Of a DNA stretch of 64,000 nucleotides, positions 51,699-60,178 are shown in pieces. The notes under the pieces were generated by a model. That model was not told the DNA's origin, searched no databases, and saw only the letters and a list, made by a program, of their open reading frames with translations. The stretch's first letter is position 1, and every line of letters starts with the position of its first letter. A program made the position numbers and the translations under genes. Source of the DNA: Streptomyces sp. L2 (GTDB lineage Bacteria > Actinomycetota > Actinomycetes > Streptomycetales > Streptomycetaceae); NCBI RefSeq assembly GCF_004124325.1, contig NZ_QBDT01000001.1:558001-622000 (forward strand), given 5' to 3'.

Positions 51699-52714
51699 CC
51701 ACGGTCAGCCTCACCGACGTAGCGAGCTACCTGCCCGGCGAACCGGTGCCCGCCGCGTACTACACGGAGTACCCCGGAGCCGAGGACAAGCTCCGTCACC
51801 ATCCCATGTTCAAGGTCCCACCGTCGCGGCACCACGTGGCGGCGGACGAGACGAACGCGGACATGGTCGAACGGGCGGTGCAGCCGCTGATCGAACGGCA
51901 CGGCCGGAAGGAGATCCAGGGCGTCGACGTGCTGCTGGTGCACAGCCAGTTGCCCGACCTGCCGTTCGTCGGCGCCGGAACCGAGGTGGCGCGCCGGCTC
52001 GGTCTGAACCCCGAGTGGCTCGTCGACGTGGCCAACGCGGGCTGCGCGTCGTTCGTTCAGATGGTGAAGCTGGCCCGGCAGATCCTCCTCTCCACCGACG
52101 CGCGGACCGCGCTGATCTGCAACGCGCAGAGCGCCGCCGGGCAGTGGTTCACCCAGTCCGAGGTGCGCAAGCTCGCCCAGGCGGCGATCCCGGGCGACGG
52201 GTGCGGCGTGGGGTTCGTGACGACGTCGGCCGAGTCGCCGGTGCTGGACGTGGAGACCCGGCACTTCGGGGCGTACGCCGGTGACATGACCGTGGCGGTC
52301 GACGACGGCCGCAAGTACTGGGAGCCCGGCGAGTCCCAGCTGCGGATCGGGTTCACCGACGCGAGTGTCGCCAAGGTGCTGGCGCGCGGGAACCGGCTCG
52401 TCCCCGAGGTGATCACGGACCTGTGCCGGCGGCTCGGCGTGGCGAGCACCGACATCGACGTCCTCATCACCAACCAGCCCAACCGCACCTTCCTGCGGAA
52501 CTGGCGCGAGGCGCTGCAACTGCCGGAGGAACGGCACCTCAACACCTTCGACGCGTACGGCAACCTGTTCGGGGCGGCGATACCGGTCACCCTGGACCGG
52601 GCGATCGCCTCGGGACAGGTGAAGGACGGCGACCTGGTCGTGCTGGGAGGGTTCGCTCACGCCGGCGACTTCGCAGGAGCCACCGCCGTACGCTGGCACG
52701 GGCGGCAGGCGTGA
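51695..52714 (+). CDS. Ketoacyl-ACP synthase III-like (FabH family) enzyme lacking the catalytic His
   Basis: A 339-residue thiolase-fold enzyme. The nucleophile is Cys117 in VANAGCASFVQM. The usual His in the HQAN box is replaced by Asn260 in ITNQPNRTF, while the third residue Asn290 in AYGNLFGAAIP is kept. A Cys-Asn-Asn set is not suited to the normal decarboxylative Claisen reaction, which points to acyl transfer or ester-forming activity, as in some specialised-metabolism KAS III proteins. GTG 51695 overlaps the SRPBCC stop by 4 nt. It follows ThDP and SRPBCC genes and precedes a P450. Donor and acceptor unknown. Confidence 0.85.
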   Translation: MTTVSLTDVASYLPGEPVPAAYYTEYPGAEDKLRHHPMFKVPPSRHHVAADETNADMVERAVQPLIERHGRKEIQGVDVLLVHSQLPDLPFVGAGTEVARRLGLNPEWLVDVANAGCASFVQMVKLARQILLSTDARTALICNAQSAAGQWFTQSEVRKLAQAAIPGDGCGVGFVTTSAESPVLDVETRHFGAYAGDMTVAVDDGRKYWEPGESQLRIGFTDASVAKVLARGNRLVPEVITDLCRRLGVASTDIDVLITNQPNRTFLRNWREALQLPEERHLNTFDAYGNLFGAAIPVTLDRAIASGQVKDGDLVVLGGFAHAGDFAGATAVRWHGRQA

Positions 52715-52951
52715 GCCGGGCCGGCTGACGGGAGCGCCGGGCCGGACGGCCGTAGGGCGGGTGACGCCGGGCCGGACGGCCGGGGGGCTGGCGTGGTGGC
52801 GCCGGGCCGGGGGGGCTGGCGTGGTGGCGCCGGGCCGGACGGCCTCAGCGCGGCGTGTGACGCAGGACTCAGTGCGACCGGGTATCACGGTAGGTGATCT
52901 TGGGCATGCATCGGCCGCATCGTCACCCCCACATGAGGAGCGCGAAGCGCC
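52715..52951. other. Intergenic repeats and a small inverted repeat before the P450
   Basis: Bases 52715-52855 consist of near copies of GCGCCGGGCCGGACGGCC and GGGGGGCTGGCGTGGTGG. At 52884-52898 ATCAC-GGTAG-GTGAT is a perfect 5-bp inverted repeat about 55 nt before the P450 start and may be an operator. No gene seen. Confidence 0.55.
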
Positions 52952-54364
52952 GTGACCGCCTCGTCCACGTTCACCCCCACGCCATCCGCGCCCGGTGGCC
53001 TCCCCCTCCTCGGGCACGCCCACCTGCTGGCCCGTTCCCCGCTCCCCTTCATCACCTCGCTGCGCCGGCACGGCAGCGTCGTACGCATCGGGATCGGCAC
53101 CACGCCCGCCTACGTGGTCACCGACCCGGCGCTCACCCGGCGCGTCCTCGTGACCGATGCCGCGCACTTCGCCAAGGGCGGCAAGATCATCGACGCGCTG
53201 CGGGTGTTCTTCGGCGACGGGCTCGCCACCGTCGCCGACGGTGACACCCACATGCGCAACCGCCGCCAGATGCAGCCCATGTTCAACAAGGCCCACATCG
53301 CCCGGCGCGGCGCCGCCATGATCGACCGGGTGGGGTCCCTCGTCGCCTCCTGGAAGGAGGGCGAGGCCCGCGACGTGTACGCCGACATGAACGACATCAC
53401 GCTCGCCGCGTTCCTGGTCGCCCTCTTCGGCACCGACCTGCCCGAGAACCTCCAGGGCGACTTCACCGCGCTCATGCCGGCCATCATGAAGGGGACCATC
53501 CGGCAGACGGTCCTGCCGTCCTGGATCACCCGCCTCCCGCTGCCGGCCAACCGCGCCCACGCGGAGCGGGTCGCACGGCTGCGCCACCTCATCGACCAGG
53601 CCATCGACCACCGCAGCAACACCCTGGACACCGGTGGAGCGGAAGAAGCGGGCTGCCCGCACGCGAAAGCGGCGCAGGAGCAGGAAGGACTGTTCGCCAC
53701 GCTGCTGACGGCCGTCGACCCCCTGTCGCGCCAGCAGTTGCAGGACGAGGCCATCACCCTGCTCACCGGCGCCATCGAGACGACCGGCACCACCCTGGCC
53801 TGGACGCTCTACGAGATCACCCGGCACCCCGGCATCGAGCAGCGGCTCCGCGAGGAACTCGACGCGGTCTGCGCCGAGCGGCCGCTGCGGTACGAGGACC
53901 TGGAGAAGATGCCGTACGCCAGACAGGTCCTGCAGGAGGCGATACGCAAGTACGGGCCGGCCTGGATGGTGACCCGCACCGCGACGGAGGACGTCGACCT
54001 GGGCGGCCACCGGATCCCGCGGGGCGCGGACGTCGTCTGGAGCCCCTATCTGCACCAGCACGACCCGGCGTACTTCCCCGACCCGGAGGTCTTCGACCCG
54101 GAGCGCTGGAGCCCCGGACGCGCGGGCGCCACGCGTGGCTCGTTCCTCGCCTTCGGGGACGGCCGCCGCAAGTGCATCGGGGAGAACTTCGCCTGGTCCG
54201 AGCTCCAGATCATCCTCGCGACGGTGCTGCGGACGTGGCCCCGGCTGGAACTGGCGTCCCGTCCGCCGGCCCCGCAGGCCGTCGTCACGGTGAAACCGGA
54301 CGTGATCCGCCTGGCCTACTACGGTTCGGGTCAGCGGGAGACCGGCGGCACACCGGGGAAGTGA
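52952..54364 (+). CDS. Cytochrome P450
   Basis: A 470-residue haem monooxygenase. The I-helix oxygen motif is GAIETTGTTLAW; ExxR lies in LQEAIRKYGPAW; the haem loop is FLAFGDGRRKCIGENFA, with Cys as axial ligand. The PERW motif in DPERWSPG is also present. Length and the Leu/Pro-rich N-terminus without a membrane anchor indicate a soluble bacterial enzyme needing a ferredoxin, none of which is adjacent. Overall character is closer to the CYP102/CYP4-like branch (PERW, long helix I) than to small CYP105 enzymes. GTG 52952 has GGAG about 12 nt upstream. It probably oxidises the product of the preceding operon. Confidence 0.92.
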   Translation: MTASSTFTPTPSAPGGLPLLGHAHLLARSPLPFITSLRRHGSVVRIGIGTTPAYVVTDPALTRRVLVTDAAHFAKGGKIIDALRVFFGDGLATVADGDTHMRNRRQMQPMFNKAHIARRGAAMIDRVGSLVASWKEGEARDVYADMNDITLAAFLVALFGTDLPENLQGDFTALMPAIMKGTIRQTVLPSWITRLPLPANRAHAERVARLRHLIDQAIDHRSNTLDTGGAEEAGCPHAKAAQEQEGLFATLLTAVDPLSRQQLQDEAITLLTGAIETTGTTLAWTLYEITRHPGIEQRLREELDAVCAERPLRYEDLEKMPYARQVLQEAIRKYGPAWMVTRTATEDVDLGGHRIPRGADVVWSPYLHQHDPAYFPDPEVFDPERWSPGRAGATRGSFLAFGDGRRKCIGENFAWSELQIILATVLRTWPRLELASRPPAPQAVVTVKPDVIRLAYYGSGQRETGGTPGK

Positions 54365-54422
54365 CGGTGTGGTTGACCCTCGACCTTGTCGAGGGCTCAG
54401 AGTTCCGGGTGTGGAGAGCGAG

Positions 54423-55505
54423 ATGCGCAGTATCGGGGAGATGGCCCGGGACAGCGGACTGGGCGTGAGCGCGCTGCGGTTCTACGACCGGGCCGGTGTG
54501 CTGGTCCCCGCCTGGGTGGACCCGGTCAGCGGCTACCGCTGGTACGAGCCGGGGCAGCTGGACGAGGCACGGGTGCTGGCCCGCCTGCGCCGGGCCGGCA
54601 TGCCCCTGGCGGACATCCGGCTGGTGCTGGCCGGCTGGGCCGGCCCGGACACGGACCTGGTGCGCGGGCTCCTCAAGGCGCACCTGCGCCGTCTCGAACG
54701 GGGCCTGACCGATGCCCGCGTCGAGTTCTCCGCACTCCGAGCCCTTCTCGACCACAGGGAGAACCCCATGACGTCGTCCCTCACCGCCGCCGCCCAGCTC
54801 GCGGTCCCCGCACAGGAGTTGGCCGCCGCGCTGGAGGCCGTGCGCTTCGCGGCCGGTACCGATCCGGAACTGCCCACGCTCGGCGGCATCCTGTTCGACA
54901 TCGACGGCGAGAGTCTGACCGTGGTGGCCACCGACCGCTACCGCATGGCTGTCGCCCAGGCCCCCGCCACCGGGCACGACGGACCCCGGGTGCAGGCCGT
55001 CGTACCGCTGCCCCTCGCCGACGCGATGCGGGCGCTGCTGCACGGGACCGAACCGGCGCGGCTCACCGTGGACGGCGACCGCGTCTCGCTGGAGTCCGGT
55101 GACCGCCAGGCGGCCGGGCAGCGCCTCGGCCACGACTTCCCCGACTACCGACGCCTGGTCCAGCTGCCGGAGGGCCGCCGGGCCCGCGTCGACACGGCGG
55201 CCTTCCGCGAGGCCCTGGTGACCGGACCGGTCCGCGGCGCCGAGACCCGTGAGCAGGACGGCGTGTCCTACGACGTCAGCGTGCTCGGCGTCACGGAGGA
55301 CGGCACCGTCTCGGTCCAGGCGGACGCCGCCGACACCCAGGACGCCATCGGCGTGAACCGCGACTTCCTCCTGGACGCCCTCACCTCCGCGTCCCGCGCC
55401 GAACTGATCCTCGAACTCGGCGCCCCCACGGCCCCCCTCGCCATCCGCCGCCCCGACGACGACCGCACCTTCTCCCTCCTGATGCCGGTCCGGCTGGAGG
55501 ACTAG
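54423..55505 (+). CDS. MerR-type regulator fused to a DNA polymerase III beta-clamp-like domain
   Basis: A 360-residue fusion. Residues 1-70 are a MerR winged HTH (SIGEMARDSGLGVSALRFYDRAGVLVPAWVDPVSGYRWYEPGQL), then a dimer helix to about 110. From about residue 118 the sequence follows the sliding clamp: LAVPAQELAAALEAVRFAAG, GGILFDIDGESLTVVATDRYRMAVAQAP (the DnaN T-D-x-Y-R block), DFPDYRRLVQLP, ending LLMPVRL. About 240 residues cover two of the three clamp domains. ATG 54423 follows GGAGAG. Clamp-like domains behind MerR heads occur in actinomycetes; whether the clamp binds DNA, polymerase or a ligand is unknown. It lies 58 nt after the P450. Confidence 0.88.
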   Translation: MRSIGEMARDSGLGVSALRFYDRAGVLVPAWVDPVSGYRWYEPGQLDEARVLARLRRAGMPLADIRLVLAGWAGPDTDLVRGLLKAHLRRLERGLTDARVEFSALRALLDHRENPMTSSLTAAAQLAVPAQELAAALEAVRFAAGTDPELPTLGGILFDIDGESLTVVATDRYRMAVAQAPATGHDGPRVQAVVPLPLADAMRALLHGTEPARLTVDGDRVSLESGDRQAAGQRLGHDFPDYRRLVQLPEGRRARVDTAAFREALVTGPVRGAETREQDGVSYDVSVLGVTEDGTVSVQADAADTQDAIGVNRDFLLDALTSASRAELILELGAPTAPLAIRRPDDDRTFSLLMPVRLED

Positions 55506-55517
55506 CTCCACCGGCGC

Positions 55518-55564
55518 GAACGGGCTCGCTCACGTCACCCGGGGTGGCGTGAGCGAGCCCGTTC
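55518..55564. terminator. Strong bidirectional terminator hairpin
   Basis: GAACGGGCTCGCTCACG and CGTGAGCGAGCCCGTTC form a perfect 17-bp stem around a 13-nt centre (CACC-CGG-GGTG can pair inside). It lies between the convergent MerR-clamp and GH92 genes and probably ends both transcripts. Confidence 0.93.
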
Positions 55565-55574
55565 CCTGTGCCGG

Positions 55575-58361
55575 TCAGGCCGGGGGCAGGGTCCAGTGTT
55601 GGGCTGTTGTGCCGTTGCAGGTGTAGATCTGGAGGCGGGTTCCTTCTGTGGTGGTGGACTGGGGGTCGTCGAGGCAGAGGCCGGAGTGGGGGTTGTGGAG
55701 GGAGCCGTCGGAGGCGGCTGTCCATTGCTGGGCGCCGGTGCCGTTGCAGGTGTAGAGCTGGACGAGGGTGCCGTTGGTGGTGCCGCTGTTGGAGACGTCG
55801 AGGCACTTGCCGAGGGTGCGCAGGGTGCCGTCGGCGGCGATCGTCCAGTCCTGGGCGTAGGTGCCGTTGCAGCCCCAGAGGCGGATCGCGGTGTGGTCGG
55901 CGGTGCCGGAGTCGGCGTCGTCGACGCAGAGGGCGGAGTTCACGCCGGCCGTGACCGGGCCGATGCGGGGCTTGGCCGGGGCGGAGGTGTCACCGGGGTA
56001 GGACGGCGGGGCGGCGGAGGCGGCGGTGGCCCAGTTGGTGTTGGGGCTGGTGCCGAGGGTGAAGCCGAGGGTGCCGCCGGAGGTGATCGCGGTGGTGGGG
56101 GCGTAGGCGTTGTTCCAGGCGGAGCCGTTGAACGTGGCGGACTGGACGTAGGGGGCGTTGTCGGCGGCGCCGTCGCCGTTGATCGTCAGCGTCTTGCCGG
56201 AGGGGAGGGTGATGACCGCCTGGGGGAAGAGGGGTGAGCCGAGGGCGAGGTCGGGGGTGCCGGGTGTCATCGGGTACATGCCCAGGGCGGACCAGACGTA
56301 CCAGGAACTCATCGCGCCCAGGTCGTCGTTGCCGTCGGCGAGGCCGGCCGGGGTGTTGGACCAGATGTGGTCCTGGATCGAGCGGACGGTCGCCTGGGTC
56401 TGGTAGGGGCGGCCGATGTAGTCGTACTCCCAGGGGAGTTCGATGCTGGGCTCGTTGCCGACCCAGGCGTAGCCGCGGTCGCCGGTGTAGCTGCGCAGCA
56501 CGGTGTCGAGGTAGTCGGCCATCGCGTCGTCGCCGCCCTTGGCGGTGGCGAGACCGGCCACGTCGAACGGCACCATGCCGGTGTAGATCCAGGAGTCGGC
56601 CTCCACCATGTCGGTGCCGCTGGTGGGGTCGAATCCACCCGTCCAACTGCCGTCGGCGTTACGGGGCTGGACGAAGCCGGAGGCGGGGTCGAGGACGTTG
56701 CGCCAGTCCTGGGCCCGGTGGGCGTACGTGCGCTGGCTGCCGGTGTCGCCCAGGGCGCCGGCGAAGGCGGAGAGGGCGAAGTCGGCGGTGTTGTACTCCA
56801 GGGTCGTGGCGACCGGGCCGTAGAAGTTGCAGCAGCCGTAGCTGCCGTTGTGCGGCATGTAGCCCGGGTCGTCCAGGTAGTTCAGGCCGGGGCGGTCGTT
56901 GTTGGTGGTGCTCGCCTGCTTCAGCAGGCCGGACAGGGCCTTGGCGGTGTCGAAGTCCCGTGCGCCGAAGGCGTGGTAGTCGGCGATGATCGACGCCGCC
57001 GGGTCGCCGACCATGACGTAGGACTCGCCGTTGTACTCGGACCACTTGGGGAAGATGCCGGTCTGGGTGTAGTCGTCCGTCATCGACTGGGCGGTGTCGG
57101 AGGCGACCTGTGGGCTGACCAGTGCTTCGAGTTGGGCCTGGGAGCGGTAGATGTCCCAGCCGGAGTAGTTGGCGTAGGCGGCGTGGTGGCCCTGGTCCAC
57201 GGTGTGGGTGCGGCCGTCGAAGCCGTAGTACTGGCCGTTGGTGTCGCTGATGACGTTCGGGTGCAGCAGCGAGTGGTAGAGCGAGGTGTAGAACAGGGTC
57301 TGCTGGTCCGCCCTGCCGCCGGCGATCCGCACCTTGCCGAGCACGGTGTTCCAGGCCGCGTGGGCCGCGTCGCGGACGTCCGCGAAGTTCCAGCCGGGGT
57401 TCTCGGCGGTGCGGTTGGCCGCCGCGTTCGCCACGGAGACGTAGGAGATGCCGACCTTGGCCTGGACGACCGGGTTGTCACTCGTGTCGAAGGTGACGTG
57501 CGCGTTCGACGCGGCTGAGGCGGCTGCCGTAGTGCCGGTGTCGTGTCCGGGTGCGGCGTCCGCCGCGTGTTTCGGCATCGAGCCGTGCAGGCGGGGCTTG
57601 TTCGGCTGGTCGGCGGCGTTCTTTCCGGCCAGGTCGGTGGCCGGCCGGCGCAGCGGCGTCGCGTCCGCGAGGGTGCTGCCGCTGGACGCGAAGGGCCGGT
57701 CGAAGACCATGTCGAAGTAGACGGTGTAGGTGTTGCCGGCGCCGCAGAACCGCCCGCTGGTGACCCGGCCGCTGACCTCCGTGTCGGAGACGACGTCGAA
57801 CTGGGTGCCGGAACCCCCGTTCTGGCTGCCCGTCAGCTTGAACAGCAGGTTGGCCTGGGTGGTCGAGGGGAAGGTGAAGCGGGCCATGCCGCTGTGCGTG
57901 GTCGTGGTGAGTTCGGTGGTCACCTTGTTGTCGAGGGCGACCTTGTAGGAGCCGGCCGTGGCGGACTCGTTCGCGTGCGAGAAGGAGTCCGTCGCCGTGT
58001 TGTTCACGCCGCCCACCGTCGGCAGCACGGGAACGTCACCGGCGGCGCCGCAGCCCGGCCCCGCGAGATGGGTGAGGCTGAATCCGGTGATCGAGGAGTC
58101 CTTGTACTCGTAGCCGCCGCCGGGCGGCCGCGACGAGGTGTCGGGGCTCCACTGCACCATGCCGAAGGGCACGTCCGCGCCGGGGAAGTCGTTGGCGTCG
58201 TTGGACGTGCCGAGGAAGGGGTTGACCAGGTCGGCCGGGGAGGTGACGAGCCGGGCCGGTCTCTCGGGCGCCGCCCAGGCGGCCGGGGCGGGTAACGCGT
58301 ACGCGCCTAGCAGGAGGGCGCCTGCGGCGGCGCCCAGAGCCGTGCGAAGGGGGTGGGGCAT
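55575..58361 (-). CDS. Secreted GH92 alpha-mannosidase with C-terminal ricin-type lectin domain; TTA codon
   Basis: A 928-residue exported enzyme. The N-terminus is a signal peptide (MPHPLRTALGAAAGALLLGAY, cleavage near PAAWA-AP). The GH92 catalytic region has VNPFLGTSNDANDFPGADVPFGMVQWSPDT, FSLTHLAGPGCGAAGD, and GNDDLGAMSSWYVWSALGMYP, family blocks for Ca-dependent exo-alpha-mannosidases. Residues about 808-928 are a beta-trefoil carbohydrate-binding domain with three QxW sites (QDW, QQW, QHW). Codon 23, in the signal peptide, is TTA. ATG 58361 has AGGAGG upstream. Two LacI-type palindromes lie in the promoter. It probably trims mannose from fungal or yeast glycans outside the cell. Confidence 0.94.
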   Translation of the reverse strand: MPHPLRTALGAAAGALLLGAYALPAPAAWAAPERPARLVTSPADLVNPFLGTSNDANDFPGADVPFGMVQWSPDTSSRPPGGGYEYKDSSITGFSLTHLAGPGCGAAGDVPVLPTVGGVNNTATDSFSHANESATAGSYKVALDNKVTTELTTTTHSGMARFTFPSTTQANLLFKLTGSQNGGSGTQFDVVSDTEVSGRVTSGRFCGAGNTYTVYFDMVFDRPFASSGSTLADATPLRRPATDLAGKNAADQPNKPRLHGSMPKHAADAAPGHDTGTTAAASAASNAHVTFDTSDNPVVQAKVGISYVSVANAAANRTAENPGWNFADVRDAAHAAWNTVLGKVRIAGGRADQQTLFYTSLYHSLLHPNVISDTNGQYYGFDGRTHTVDQGHHAAYANYSGWDIYRSQAQLEALVSPQVASDTAQSMTDDYTQTGIFPKWSEYNGESYVMVGDPAASIIADYHAFGARDFDTAKALSGLLKQASTTNNDRPGLNYLDDPGYMPHNGSYGCCNFYGPVATTLEYNTADFALSAFAGALGDTGSQRTYAHRAQDWRNVLDPASGFVQPRNADGSWTGGFDPTSGTDMVEADSWIYTGMVPFDVAGLATAKGGDDAMADYLDTVLRSYTGDRGYAWVGNEPSIELPWEYDYIGRPYQTQATVRSIQDHIWSNTPAGLADGNDDLGAMSSWYVWSALGMYPMTPGTPDLALGSPLFPQAVITLPSGKTLTINGDGAADNAPYVQSATFNGSAWNNAYAPTTAITSGGTLGFTLGTSPNTNWATAASAAPPSYPGDTSAPAKPRIGPVTAGVNSALCVDDADSGTADHTAIRLWGCNGTYAQDWTIAADGTLRTLGKCLDVSNSGTTNGTLVQLYTCNGTGAQQWTAASDGSLHNPHSGLCLDDPQSTTTEGTRLQIYTCNGTTAQHWTLPPA

Positions 58362-58403
58362 CGCGATCCGCCTCCTGAGGTCATTCGTGCGTCGAGGGCC
58401 TGG

Positions 58404-58450
58404 GTTGCCTGGGCCACGGCCACGGCCACGGCTGCGGCTGCGGCTGCGAC
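58404..58450. repeat. 6-bp repeat in the GH92 leader
   Basis: GGCCAC is repeated about four times and passes into three GGCTGC copies between the GH92 start and its operators. It lies in the probable untranslated leader; no coding role. Confidence 0.75.
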
Positions 58451-58470
58451 ACGGGGCGGCGAGGACTGCC

Positions 58471-58482
58471 GACAACGTTGTC
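58471..58482. promoter_or_regulatory. LacI-type operator 1 of the GH92 gene
   Basis: GACAACGTTGTC is a perfect 12-bp palindrome with the central CG of LacI/GalR-family operators, 110 nt upstream of the GH92 start. An identical copy lies 49 nt further upstream. The cognate repressor is not in the window. Confidence 0.85.
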
Positions 58483-58519
58483 TCCGAGCGGGCGTGACAG
58501 GTCACGGAGGGCTGCGCAT

Positions 58520-58531
58520 GACAACGTTGTC
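58520..58531. promoter_or_regulatory. LacI-type operator 2 of the GH92 gene
   Basis: Second exact copy of GACAACGTTGTC, 49 bp (start to start) from the first. Two equal copies suggest co-operative repression of the mannosidase, perhaps relieved by mannose-containing sugars. Confidence 0.85.
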
Positions 58532-58652
58532 CAACGCGAGGGTGGAGCAGCCGTACCGGATCGGCTCAAGTACGGTCGCAACATAGCCAGCGGGCGTGCT
58601 CACGTCAACAGGGTCGCCGAACCGCCCTCCCTGCCCCCGTCACATAAAAGCC

Positions 58653-58683
58653 ACTTGAGGGTTATTCAAGTAACGCTTATACA
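58653..58683 (+). promoter_or_regulatory. Candidate promoter/operator for the adenylate-forming enzyme operon
   Basis: ACTTGA-N7-TCAAGT (58653-58671) is a perfect 6-bp inverted repeat. TTGAGG (58656-58661) and TATACA (58678-58683), 16 nt apart, could be -35 and -10 boxes overlapping it. The leader to the first gene would be about 225 nt; bases 58690-58910 hold no gene I can support. Confidence 0.5.
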
Positions 58684-58915
58684 AGGCCATAAATGTGAGC
58701 ACCGTCTCTCCTTTCCGGGGGAACCCGAAGGCATTACAGCCCATCCCGGGCCGAAGCGCCTTACCGACACACCGAGTTGGCGCAACTCCGTCCCGAATGG
58801 TGAGATATTCTTCTGGTCCGGACGCCCACCCGCCCGGGGCGCTTCCGCGTAACCGTCTCTCACCCCCGTCGGCCCATTCCCGCGCCGACACTCCACGCCT
58901 TCGAGCAGGAAATTG

Positions 58916-60178
58916 ATGCCCGTTCAACCATTTACGGAGCTCATACGCTTCGTACGCGCCAACTCGCCTTTCTACCGTCAGCTCTACGCGCGTCTACCTG
59001 AGGAGGTGACGCACCTGACGGACCTCCCGCTGGTCCCGCAGACGGAGTTCTGGCGGGCCAATTCACCGCGTGACAACACCCTTCTGACCGCACCGCTGCA
59101 CGAGGCGGTCGTCTTCCGCAGCGGCGGCACCACCGGCGCCCCGAAGTTCTCGTATTACACCCGCACGGAATGGCGTGAATTCACCGCCGCGTTCGGCGCC
59201 GGACTCGTCGGCGCGGGGCTGCGTCCCGGCCACCGCGTGGCCGATCTGTTCTACGCCGGTGACCTGTACGCCAGTTTCAGCTTCGTCCTCGACTCGCTGC
59301 ACCGGTCACCGGTGGCCAATGTGCGCCTGCCGATTGGCGGAGCCGCGCCCTGGGAATCCACCGCCGCGACGCTGGAGGAGTTCCGCGCCGAGGTCGTCGC
59401 CGGCACCCCGACCACGCTGTGCGCGCTCGCCGAGCGCCTGACCTCCGCCGGCCGGACACTGCCGGACGTGGAGCTGCTGTTCTTCGGCGGCGAGTGCCTG
59501 TTCGGCGATCAACTGCCGCTACTGAAAGCCGCGTTCCCGAACGCCGAGGCTCGTTCGCTCGGCTACGCGAGCGTCGACGCGGGCCTGCTCGGCGAGGCCG
59601 TACCCGGCGGTGATCCCCGGGTGCACCGCGCGTTCACGCCGCACACGGTGGTGGAGATCCTCGGCGACGACACCGACCGGCCCGTCGAGGAGGACGGGGT
59701 CCCGGGGCGGCTCGTCGTGACCGACCTCCGCCGGCGGCTGATGCCGGTCATCCGCTACCCGGCAGGCGACCGGGCCGAGTGGGTGGACCGGGACGCGGGC
59801 GTCTTCCGCATCCTCGGCCGCGCCGAGGAAGGCGTACGGGTCGGCCCCGTCTCCCTCTACACGCAGGACGTCCACGACATCGTCACCGCCGTCGACACCG
59901 CCGGTGACGTGACCGGGCTGCAGCTCGTGGTGCGCCGGCTGTACGGCCGGGACGGCCTGACCCTGCGGCTCGCGGCCGGTGAACCCGGCGCCGGCCGGGC
60001 AGCGCTGGGGGACGCCGTGGTGACCGCGGTGGTCGCCCAGCGGCCGCTGTACGCGAGCGCCACGGCCGCCGGCCATGTGAACCCGCTCACCGTCGAATGG
60101 GTGCGGCACCAGGATCTCTCGGTCAACTCCCGTACCGGCAAGCTCATCCGCGTCGTCGACGAACGGCCGCACTCGTGA
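58916..60178 (+). CDS. PaaK-like adenylate-forming enzyme
   Basis: A 420-residue member of the phenylacetate-CoA ligase-like branch of adenylate-forming enzymes. The phosphate loop is RSGGTTGAPK; the central domain has LLFFGGECLFGDQLPLL and SLGYASVDAGLLG; the C-terminal lid carries RLMPVIRYPAGDRAEW and GRAEEGVRVG, ending VNSRTGKLIRV with a likely catalytic Lys. It would activate a carboxylic acid as AMP ester and pass it to CoA or to a protein thiol. ATG 58916 follows AGGAAA. Its stop overlaps the MFS start. Together with the LuxE-like protein three genes on, it may channel a fatty or aromatic acyl group. Confidence 0.85.
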   Translation: MPVQPFTELIRFVRANSPFYRQLYARLPEEVTHLTDLPLVPQTEFWRANSPRDNTLLTAPLHEAVVFRSGGTTGAPKFSYYTRTEWREFTAAFGAGLVGAGLRPGHRVADLFYAGDLYASFSFVLDSLHRSPVANVRLPIGGAAPWESTAATLEEFRAEVVAGTPTTLCALAERLTSAGRTLPDVELLFFGGECLFGDQLPLLKAAFPNAEARSLGYASVDAGLLGEAVPGGDPRVHRAFTPHTVVEILGDDTDRPVEEDGVPGRLVVTDLRRRLMPVIRYPAGDRAEWVDRDAGVFRILGRAEEGVRVGPVSLYTQDVHDIVTAVDTAGDVTGLQLVVRRLYGRDGLTLRLAAGEPGAGRAALGDAVVTAVVAQRPLYASATAAGHVNPLTVEWVRHQDLSVNSRTGKLIRVVDERPHS

